DNA from: Alentia gelatinosa
Taxonomy: Eukaryota > Annelida > Polychaeta > Phyllodocida > Polynoidae
Length of the DNA stretch: 64,000 bases
Direction: 5' to 3'
Assembly (NCBI GenBank): GCA_950022655.1
Contig: OX465592.1
Location: forward strand, 5,488,044 to 5,552,043
Under the pieces are notes generated by a model. That model had not been told where the DNA came from and did no database searches. It saw only the letters and a list, made by a program, of their open reading frames with translations. Position numbers and translations under genes: made by a program. Below are positions 55,992-64,000 of the stretch, piece by piece. How positions within the stretch are numbered: the stretch's first letter is position 1; each line of letters opens with the position of its first letter.

Positions 55992-56339
55992 ATGATCACA
56001 TGGTCAACATGAGGGTGCTGTATTTGCTGGTACTTGTTTGCTCTACTCAGGGTCACAAATAGAATCCTAATTCGCAGGAAATGCGTCCTAAATATTGCAC
56101 CTTACAATGTGTCACAAAAATAGAAAGAAAAATCTCTCATCTATACCTATCGCCCTATATATATACATATATATTTGTACTCAATGCCATGGGTCTACAT
56201 ACTATACAGATTTGTGACGTCAGCGACCCACCCACCTCTCCCATGCATATATATGCGAATCTGTGACTTTATAAAATCCTATTTTAACTGCAGCTGAAGG
56301 TCCTTATGTAACACCTTGGGTGAAAAGTCGTCTGCCCCG

Positions 56340-56520
56340 TCATGGCTTATAAAAAGAACGAATTCGTGACGTCACGCGGGCGGCGCCTGGTACAGCAGGC
56401 TCCAGTGACGTCACGGTTCACCAGGTAGACGCGGCGAGCATGCGCAGTAAGCGGAAGAAGCAGCGAGCGTCTGAAACCCGGGCAGAACGCTGAAAAGCAG
56501 ACGAGAGTAGAGACGTAGCG
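56340..56520 (+). promoter_or_regulatory. YHYH gene promoter and non-coding first exon
   Basis: A CpG-rich patch in AT-rich surroundings contains TATAAAAA (56348-56355), two perfect TGACGTCA sites (56367-56374, 56406-56413) and GCATGCGCA (NRF1-like, about 56439). It ends in an excellent donor, TAGCG|GTAAGT, at 56520. The next good acceptor on this strand, TTTCTTAATAG at 58933, leads into the start-codon exon, so I infer a 5' UTR exon here. A 17-codon upstream ORF (MRSKRKKQRASETRAER) lies within it. Confidence 0.6.
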
Positions 56521-56593
56521 GTAAGTACATGGTCTGTGTGCAAGACACTTCTCCTTCTCTTCTCTGTAGGTGGTATGTATATACTCATTATCT

Positions 56594-56995
56594 CACCCCT
56601 GGTATTTATTCTTCACATACTTAACATTGGGAACTCGTATTCAACGCCCACTGAGTATTGAGGAAAAATATCCAATGGGGGATTATGTCACAAATGTTAG
56701 CCAATTACTCAATGTGAAGGATGAGATAGATTCAGAAACCCATTCAAGTTTAGGACTCGTATCCAACGCCTATTGAGTATTGAGGAAAAACATCCAATGG
56801 GGGATTATGTCACAAATGTTAGCCCATTACTCAGTGTGAAGGATGAGATAAATTCAGAAACCCATTCAAGTTTAGGATTAAACCTCGATCCCATCTCGTT
56901 TGAATTGCTACGTAATCCAAGTAGCTTCGCCATGTGAATTACTACGCGATTCAAACTCGATGGGATACAAGCTCTGATCCTAAACTTTCATAGGT
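56594..56995. mobile_element. foldback element, 'TCTCACCCC' family, with duplicated inner unit
   Basis: It begins ATCTCACCCCTGGTATTTAT. A ~115-bp unit (ATCCAATGGGGGATTATGTC, CCATTCAAGTTTAGGA) occurs twice. It ends with the hairpin CCCATCTCGTTTGAATTGCT / GCGATTCAAACTCGATGGG. Confidence 0.75.
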
Positions 56996-57204
56996 TTCCT
57001 CTATATTATTGACTGTTTTTTCCCCAGATACAAGCGTCCCTATGCTCTGGGGAGTTGACCAGCAGTAATATCTGAGCGCATGCAAGGATATTGTATAAAG
57101 TCAACTCCCAGGAGCAAACGACCGCTTTTATCTGAACCCAGTCTATATTGTATTTTCCAGGTAGCTGGCGTAGGTGCCGTTTATCGCAACCTGGAGCATA
57201 CAAC

Positions 57205-57715
57205 ATACCTGTATGATCCGGGTATGTAGATACATGGTCCCTATGTGTTTTCTATGGACACTTTGTATTAGGTGGATATATCTGTATGCTCCGGGTATGG
57301 TGATACACACTCCCTATGTGTTTTCTATGGACACTTTGTACTAGGCGGATATATCTGTATGCTCCGGGTATGGTGATACACACTCCCTATGTGTTTTCTA
57401 CGGACACTTTGTATTAGGTGGATATATCTGTATGCTCCGGGTATGGTGATACACACTCCCTATGTGTTTTCTATGGACACTTTGTACTAGGCGGATATAT
57501 CTGTATGCTCCGGGTATGGTGATATACACTCCCTATGTGTTTTCTATGGACACTTTGTACTAGGCGGATATATCTGTATGCTTCGGGTATGGTGATACAC
57601 ACTCCCTATGTGTTTTCTATGGACACTTTGTATTATGGGGGTATATCTGTATGCTCCAGGTATGGTGATACACACTCCCCATGTGTTTTCTATGGACACT
57701 TTGTATTGGTTGATA
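57205..57715 (+). repeat. 73-bp minisatellite in YHYH intron 1 (about 7 units)
   Basis: Units share TGTATGCTCCGGGTATGGTG, ATACACACTCCCTATGTGTT and TTCTATGGACACTTTGTACT. The first unit begins GTATGATCCGGGTATGTAGA. Confidence 0.95.
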
Positions 57716-58274
57716 ACATGATCGTGCAACTGTGGTCGAACATTTGTGAAATACTACCCGCTGCCAGGGGTGCAGTATTAATAATATTCGAGCCCTAGGG
57801 CCGTACTGAATTACTGCTAGCGTATACATGTATGTCATGAAAATTGGGGGCTTTATTTGTTAGAGAAAAAGGAGAAGATATTCAGGTATATGATAGTATG
57901 CGGCATCGGGACATATTTCCAGGACAAAATATCACGAACGAACATCAATTTGACCTCAGTAAATATGTTTCCTCATACTTTACCATCTTGTTCAATATTC
58001 AATATATTCAATGTGCATACTTACTTGTCATCATATCCTGTGAGAATACTTATAGTGCTGTAATCTGACTTTTAGATGGTCGCCAGTAACATTAAGGAAA
58101 ACTGAAACAAATGTACAATGTATGCAAATCCTGAGTCAAGAGAATAAATCCCCAGAGCATTGGAATTATTATAATCTCATTTCAAAATGTTGGCTCTGTG
58201 ATTAAGACTTGTATCTGAAAACTTAATGTCAAAATGTTATGTAAGCGTTTATTGTGTTTGTTATAATATGATTA

Positions 58275-58687
58275 CCGTAAAACCCCGCTTATACGCCTAC
58301 CCCGGTTACAAGCCGACCCCCACCTCAGCAAAATACCATAAGCCGATTCTGGGGACATTTCAGCTTAAGGAAAATCCCGGTTATAAGCCAACCCCCAACT
58401 TTGCATTTTGCCCCCCCCCGTCCCCCCCCCCCCCCACTCACAACTTTTTGAAGAATTTTCGGTCGTATCTATGAACGTTTGAACACTTTTTTTTATTTGG
58501 TTGGTACTGTATTATAGATTTATACTAATTTGGGTTTTTCAAAAATCTATTTTTGTAAAAAATCAAAACAAAACAAAAACAAAAAAAACCGCTTATAAGT
58601 CGGCCCTCGACTTTAACAAAAACTTATAAGCCGCTTTTTTCTCTCAAAAACCACTTACAAAATCTGCTTATAAGCGGGATTTTACGA
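58275..58687. mobile_element. non-autonomous DNA transposon related to the 'CAGTRAAACCCC' family, 413 bp
   Basis: CCGTAAAACCCCGCTTATAC and ATAAGCGGGATTTTACGA are inverted ends flanked by TA (58273-58274, 58688-58689). Inner TTATAAGCCGACCC motifs repeat on both sides. It lies in YHYH intron 1. Confidence 0.85.
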
Positions 58688-58933
58688 TATTTTGTTTCCC
58701 TGTAGTGTTTACAGTTGATATAGATATAAACATGTTACTTAATTAACCAGAAAAACGCTGGATATTCGTACGTTAACATTGGAACAACAAACCTCCAAGT
58801 GAATAAAAAAAGATGCAAAATCATTTTTCTTTCTCAATTCTATTTGAAAGTATCATCATTTTCAAGGGACACTGAGGACCCAAATGATAACTGCAGTACT
58901 ACAGTAAAACTTGTCTACTCTTTTTCTTAATAG

Positions 58934-59170
58934 GTGGCCACAATGGGACGCTACTTCCTCCTGTCGGCCTTGACCTTGGGTCTGGCCTTGACCTTGGCTG
59001 TGGCCTTGACCCCCGAGGAGTTTCGGATAATCCAGGCGTACTACTACAAATTCAGTTTCGATGGGCGCTGCCACACCCCGCATGGTGTTCTCGTGGTTCG
59101 CGACTGGCCGGCGAAACCGGGACACTTCTTGGTGTATTCCACCGGAGTTCCCAACCACCCCGTTCACCAG
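58934..59170 (+). CDS. YHYH gene exon 2 (start codon exon)
   Basis: The acceptor TTCTTAATAG leads to GTGGCCACA before ATG at 58943; donor CACCAG|GTAGGT. Signal peptide and first GRCHTPHG motif. Bases 58934-58942 are 5' UTR. Confidence 0.9.
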
Positions 59171-62100
59171 GTAGGTGTGGAGATATAGGGCACATGGCGA
59201 TTGTGCTATGGAGGCAGCCATCTTGCCTCCCCCCCGACACCATCCATGGACTACGCGAGCAAATGCCTAGAAATGTGGTCATATGGAACCATCTCATCTC
59301 ATTAACTCATCTCACCAATTCACTAATTCAATTTCTAAGATGAATGTTGTTGTGTTGATAGACATATGAACAAATGTATTATTGGAAGGCATACAAAACC
59401 TGCTAACCGGCAGACTGTCTCTGTTACTTCAGTGAAATAAAAAAAAAAAAAAAAAAAATCCATAATACCAGGTAGCAGGACCAATCATCAGTGGATTTTT
59501 ATCAAACACGTAAATTTTGCTTGCCATGGAGGAATTTTAGCCTCGTCTCAATATTATCTATAGATTATAACAACAGTGGTTGCCCCCGACTACAGTGGCG
59601 CTATTTTGCGGATATCTGGCAGATGATGGTGGAACTAGCAATCTCTCTGTGCCCTATACACAATATTACCATGATTTGGATCTGCGTGTCTGTATTCTTC
59701 GCATAGTTGACGCGTAGTAATACTCTGAGCGATGTGAGGAGTATTGCGTGGTGTCAACTACAAAGAGAACACATGATATTGTATTAATTACTCACCTTTT
59801 GACTAATCATTTGGAAAAAAATCTTGTAAATAATCAGAACATCTACAACATGATAGCCTCAACGTATATATTCTATACATCACAAAGAACCATATATACA
59901 TGTAGTTATAATTTGCTCTCCTTATTTTAGAATATTTTCAAGCTTTCAAAATATTTCAGTTTAAAATGCTACGGTACGAGTCACTCCAAATGTTTGCTTT
60001 TTGACAGTATTTGACAGCACTTACAGATGTGTGTTATTTCAGTAGTTTTGCTCATTATGGCCTGAGGAATATTTGTTCCCTGACCTCTGTTTGGCGGTGC
60101 ATGTTTGAACACAGTGTCGGCGTGTGCACATGGATGTAACAGCCTCGTGCACACTCGTAGTTGTGTCTACACCTCACGACCGAGATCATCTATGTTACTT
60201 TGTGAAAACAGGTGGTCACCGACCGTGTCTGTAGTGTGTGGTTGTGTGAAATATGGGAACTAAGGCAGGATGATGGTGGGTGGATATGGCAACATTTATT
60301 CCTATGTATTCTTGGTACCAAGGTTATAGACAGAGGGAGAGGGAGAGGGGGAGGGAGAGGGAAAGGGAGAGGTAGGGGTAGGGGGAGAGGGAGAGGGAGA
60401 GGGAGAGGGAAAGGGAGAGGAAAAGGGAAGGGGAGAGGGAGATGGCAGTGGCGTCAGAATAGGGGGGGGGGGGGCAGGGGGGGGCGACTGCCCCCCCCCC
60501 CCCCACACTTTTTTGCCAGCCCAAAAAAGTGTAGCAGCTTCATATTTTACTCAAACGTGTGTCAAACCTGTCTTGACTTTTCAGCATAGAAAAATGTCTA
60601 AGTCTGACATTTTTCCACGGTGAAAATTCAGGCTTAGCCATCATTGCATGCTAAAATGTCAAAGTCTGATTCTTTAGCATGCAATGATGGCTAGGTCCTG
60701 ACTCTTCACCATGGAAAAGTGTCAAAGTCTGACTCTTTAGCGTGCAATGATGGCTAAGCCCTGACTTTTCACTGTGGAAAAGTGTCAAAGTCTGACCATT
60801 TAGCATGCAATGATGGCTAAGCCCTGACTTTTCACTGTGGAAAAGTGTCAAAGTCTGACTTTTTAGCATGCATTGATGGCTAAGCCCTGACTATTCACCG
60901 TGGAAAAGTGTCAAAGTCTGACTTTTTAGCATGCATTGATGGCTATGCCCTTACTTTTCACCGTGGAAAAGTGTCAAAGTCTGACTTTTCGCAGACTTTT
61001 CGCAGATTCACAGTAAATCCAGAGGAACAGGCAAATGTCTGATTTCATATCAAGAAAAAAGTCAGCAATTTTTCAGCTCGCCCCCCCACTTTCAAAACGT
61101 TCTGACGCCCCTGGATGGGGAGGGAAAGGGAGAGGGAGAGGGAAAGGGAGAGGTAGGGGTAGGGGGAGAGGGAGGGAAAGGGAGAGGGGGGAACGGAGAG
61201 GGAGAGGTAGGGGTAGGGGGAGAGGGAGAGGGAGAGGGAGAGGGGGAGGGAGAGGGGGAGGGAAAGGGAGAGGGAAAAGGAGAGGTAAAGGGAGAGGTAG
61301 GGGTAGGGGGAGAGGGCGAGGGAGAGGGAGAGGTAGGGGGAGAGGGGGAGGGAAAGGGAGAGGGAGAGGGAAAGGGAGAGGTAGGGGTAGGGGGAGAGGG
61401 AGGGAAAGGGAGAGGGGGGAAGGGAGAGGGAGAGGTAGGGGTAGGGGGAGAGGGAGAGGGAGAGGGAGAGGGGGTGCCCGCTTATGCGGGGTGTCCGTTA
61501 GGTTCTACTCAATTTACATTTGACAATACCACCCATATCCTTAGTTTTTAATGGTATTTACATTGGCAATAACCAATATGTAATTAGTTTTTGATGGTAT
61601 TTGCATTGGCAATACCACCTATGTAATTACTTTTTGATTGATTCTCTTCAGTCATGATCAATATTTCCCCCAACCACCATCCACTTATGTTTCACTAACT
61701 TTGAACGTGTTCGTTTTACAGACGAACCCGAACTCTGTCCGTCGACAGCCGTATGCCTACTTCGCCCGCCGGTCACCGCAGCTCAGTGGGCGACGACTCT
61801 GCGTGCCAATGGGCGAGGTCGGGTTTGCGCTCAATGGTGTGCCTTTCTACAACCCTCTCACTGGTGGCCAGGTCAATGCAGTGCAGGTAAGAAATCAACT
61901 GCTTGTCTCTTGGTATTTAAGGAATACCACCTATTCATCCAGTTTATAATGGTATTTGCTTTTGACAATACCACCTATACATTCTGTTTTTAATGGTGTT
62001 TACTTTTGACAATACCACCTATACATTCTGTTTTTAATGGTATTTACTTTTGACAATATCACCTATGTGACTAGTTTTTGATAGTATTTGCTGCTAATAA

Positions 62101-63974
62101 TTTCCCATTTACAATATCTAAATGTACATTACCACATTAATAAGGCAGAGAGGATTATCTGTCCTTGCGTACAAGGTTCTCACTATGCTCTATGGGAGAA
62201 GAATTCTTAACGAACTAGGCTTAGAGCCTTGAGAATCCACTGACACAGTATTCCCGCCAGGTGGCATCATTGAGATTTAGGTATCTTTGGGTTGCATTGA
62301 CGTACGTCTTTAGCACGGGAGGCAGGCCAGTAGATTCTCAAGGCTCTAAGCCTAGTTCATTAAGAATTCTTCTCCTATATAGCATAGTGAGGGTACAGAA
62401 TACCACTAATAATAATTAGTGAGTGTGAGATCTTATGAGAGGGGTGATGCTAGAATACCTCATTCTCACCATTCAAATAAGATCTAAATGAATCTGTCTA
62501 AATGCAGTCGCCATCTTTGACTTGGTGGTTTCAGGGCGAGCAGGCGGAACAGTTTGACGGTTGCCATGGTCACCCATCCCCTGGCGGCGCGTACCACTAC
62601 CACGAGATGCCGGCCTGGGACTGTCTGTTCGGCAACGACACGGTGCCAGACAACGGAAACGGAACCCTGGTGGGCATCGCGCTCGACGGGTTCCCCATCT
62701 ACCGCTGGGTCAACTCAGGCAAGGTAAGACTAGTTGGCAACCAACCTCTGTCTACACTGAGCTACGATATAGGGGTTGGTCGGGTTAAAGATAAATGCTG
62801 GTACTTAGGTGATTTCTAAATTCTATTGATTTTTGCAAATAGCTCTGGATAATATAAGTTCTATATATCAATAGAAAATGCAAAACAAAATGGCATGTCA
62901 CCATGCTAACTCCTATGGGAAGGCCATCTGAAAATGTAAGTGCTTAACTATTGTTGTCTATGGAAAACTGCAATATTTTGACTTTGTTGCTAAATGACAC
63001 TGATGTTCTATTGCTATCTTCAAATAATTCTGGATTATGATAGTTGGGAACATGTACAAATGGGAAATGCAAAAAGAATACTATGTCAACATGCTAATTT
63101 CTATGGGAAGGCCATCTGAAGAATGTAAGTGCTTATCTATTGGTGTCTATGGGAAACTGCTATATTTTCATGAAACCATATGGCAGCACCAGTATTAATT
63201 GAGTAGCAAAAGGGGGCGCTTCGATACCTACCCGCATTTGTCTTTAATGCAACCCAGAGGAGGTGTGAAGCGTAGCGCCCCCTATCGTTTTTGCATGGTC
63301 TCAAATGACAGCTGAATGTGGATTCCTTTACTAAAATAGGCTAACTAGTAACAGCTACTAAATACAAACTGTTAGAGCTCTATCAAAAATCAGTTCAGAT
63401 ATTGATAGAGTGATATCTAATGTACTCCAAACCACAATAGAGCTCAATAGAGCTCCACGTTTTATGGCTGTTTGGTGTTGTGGAATACAGCCTTATTTCT
63501 CATAGGCTTTGGCTTACAAGTCTCACACAGTCCCTTCTCAAGAGCTCCTTCCCCTCTGCTGGCAGGTTTGAAAGTGGCGCCTTGAACCCTGCCGCGATCG
63601 CATATATGAGTTCTGGATGCTATGCTTCACACCTCCTCTGAACGCAACCAGAGCTAACGTAGTGGAGCTCTGGTCGCCAGTGTAGGGGAGCTATGGCTAC
63701 GCTGGTTCCCCGGGTAGTCGCTAGGGGGCACTGCGGCAAGCCATTGCTGCAACAACTAACAGAGAATAACAATATATGTATGTGTTATTATTACATGGAC
63801 TTTCTGTGCAGATCCCTGACTTTGAGGCGACGTTAGACGAGTGTCACGGCACGTCGCTATACGGACCCACGTACCGCTACTACATCACAGACACCTTCCC
63901 CTACATTGTCGGCTGCTTCAAGGGAACCATCGCCGGGGCGCTGCACGGGCAGAGGCAGTTCCCAGAGTGCCCAG
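58943..63974 (+). CDS. YHYH-domain secreted protein, 5' part (4 coding exons; gene runs off the window)
   Basis: Coding exons 58943-59170, 61722-61886, 62535-62723 and 63812-63974 join in phase 0 and the last ends in phase 1 at CCCAG|GTAGGT, giving 248 codons so far. The start is ATG at 58943 in GCCACAATGG context. Residues 1 to about 22 (MGRYFLLSALTLGLALTLAV) form a signal peptide. The YHYH signature is at 151-154 (GGAYHYHEMP), preceded by FDGCHGHPSP and followed by IALDGFPIYRW, the standard layout of the YHYH domain (Pfam YHYH). GRCHTPHG near residue 44 and LDECHGT later repeat the C-H pattern, suggesting metal-binding or disulphide roles, which is inference. N-glycosylation sequons NDT and NGT lie at about 168 and 176. 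The biochemical activity of this family is not established. Confidence 0.93.
59440..59459. repeat. poly-A tract
   Basis: A-run after GTGAAATA in YHYH intron 2; it could be a retroelement tail. Confidence 0.7.
59702..59762. mobile_element. small hairpin, GTAGTAATACTC class
   Basis: GTTGACGCGTAGTAATACTC and GAGTATTGCGTGGTGTCAAC pair around TGAGCGATGTGAG. Confidence 0.7.
60326..60440. repeat. (GGGAGA)n array, left part
   Basis: Purine-only units GGGAGA with GGGAAA and GGTAGGGGTAGG variants; continues at 61119-61472 after the hAT-like insertion. Confidence 0.95.
60446..61113. mobile_element. non-autonomous hAT-like element with 5-bp target duplication, copy 2
   Basis: The left end CAGTGGCGTCAGAATAGG and the right end GTTCTGACGCCCCTG are inverted. 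Exact GATGG duplications flank it (60441-60445, 61114-61118). Inside are poly-G/poly-C tracts and about six units of a ~61-bp repeat (GTCAAAGTCTGACTTTTTAG, CATGCAATGATGGCTAAGCC), twice the number in copy 1. Confidence 0.9.
61119..61472. repeat. (GGGAGA)n array, right part
   Basis: The same purine array as 60326-60440, with larger repeated blocks (GGTAGGGGTAGGGGGAGAGG). The Gly/Arg-rich open frame across it is not a gene. Confidence 0.95.
61472..61512. mobile_element. 'CAGTRAAACCCC' family, right end only
   Basis: CCCGCTTATGCGGGGTGTCC then GTTAGGTTCTACT matches the family's right terminus and abuts the purine array. Confidence 0.55.
61516..62100 (+). repeat. 44-bp repeat on both sides of YHYH exon 3
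   Basis: Units TTTTTAATGGTATTTACTTT then TGACAATACCACCTATACAT occur before the exon (61516-61640, more diverged) and after it (61905-62100). The exon interrupts them. Confidence 0.85.
61722..61886 (+). CDS. YHYH gene exon 3
   Basis: Acceptor GTTTTACAG|ACGAAC, donor GTGCAG|GTAAGA, phase 0. It encodes MGEVGFALNGVPFYNPLT. The flanking introns carry a shared 44-bp repeat on both sides. Confidence 0.93.
62172..62395. mobile_element. MITE with ~62-bp terminal inverted repeats
   Basis: GTTCTCACTATGCTCTATGG..CTTAGAGCCTTGAGAATC and GATTCTCAAGGCTCTAAGCC..ATAGCATAGTGAG are inverted. It lies in YHYH intron 3. Confidence 0.88.
62535..62723 (+). CDS. YHYH gene exon 4 (YHYH motif)
   Basis: Acceptor GTGGTTTCAG|GGCGAG, donor GGCAAG|GTAAGA. 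Carries YHYH and ALDGFPIYRW. Confidence 0.96.
62880..63243 (+). repeat. dispersed repeat with internal duplication, copy 2
   Basis: Two internal units (CACCATGCTAACTCCTATGG, GGAAGGCCATCTGAA) match 34380-34800 in order and orientation. Confidence 0.8.
63255..63640. mobile_element. hAT-like MITE, 386 bp, with 9-bp flanking duplication
   Basis: CAGAGGAGGTGTGAAGCGTA and ATGCTTCACACCTCCTCTG are inverted ends. Flanks AATGCAACC (63246-63254) and AACGCAACC (63641-63649) match at eight of nine bases. It lies in YHYH intron 4. Confidence 0.85.
63812..63974 (+). CDS. YHYH gene exon 5
   Basis: Acceptor TTCTGTGCAG|ATCCCTG, donor CCCAG|GTAGGT. It encodes LDECHGTSLYGPTYRYYIT then DTFPYIVGCFKGT. The remaining exons lie outside the window. 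Confidence 0.94.
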
Positions 63975-64000
63975 GTAGGTCTACATCTCAGAGAGGCAGC

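Noticed and set aside
61035..61523. A Gly/Arg-rich 162-codon open frame, like an RGG protein.
   Set aside because: It is the translation of the (GGGAGA)n array running out of a transposon; periodicity is nucleotide-level.

Overview
The window is genomic DNA of an animal, not of a bacterium or virus. Protein-coding sequence is split into short exons with GT-AG introns, coding density is low, and repeats are abundant (tRNA-derived SINEs, LINE 3' ends, many short inverted-repeat elements, minisatellites, long poly-C/G and poly-A/T runs). Gene content (SLC34 phosphate transporter, FMC1, IGBP1/TAP42, YHYH-domain secreted protein) and repeat style suggest a marine invertebrate, perhaps a mollusc or other lophotrochozoan or an invertebrate deuterostome; the sequence alone does not settle this.

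Layout. Positions 1-24,600 hold no gene I can support. This stretch is a mosaic of MITE-like and foldback elements, SINE pieces and satellite arrays, including two inverted copies of one 40-bp array at 10.0 and 13.2 kb. From 24,689 to 33,156 (+) lies a complete eight-exon SLC34-type sodium/phosphate cotransporter gene (693 aa) with a TATA box. From 37,537 down to 35,377 (-) lies a four-exon FMC1 gene (109 aa), assembled here from exons too short to stand out as ORFs. From 37,664 to 49,003 (+) lies a ten-exon IGBP1/TAP42 gene (351 aa), head-to-head with FMC1 across a 126-bp interval carrying a perfect TCTCGCGAGA palindrome. From 49 to 56 kb come repeats and two 5'-truncated LINEs, one inserted inside a MITE. 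From about 56,340 to the right edge (+) lies a YHYH-domain secreted-protein gene whose 3' part is outside the window.

The four genes do not form a pathway. FMC1 (mitochondrial ATP synthase assembly) and IGBP1 (PP2A-type phosphatase regulation) probably share a promoter.

The most unusual pattern is that several intronic tandem arrays begin at a splice junction and carry copies of that junction. They are: the SLC34 exon 3 donor (73-bp units), the IGBP1 exon 5 acceptor (about 87 bp), the IGBP1 exon 7 donor (66 bp), the IGBP1 exon 8 acceptor plus most of the exon (142 bp exactly), and the FMC1 exon 4 acceptor (36 bp). The result is rows of decoy splice sites next to the real ones.
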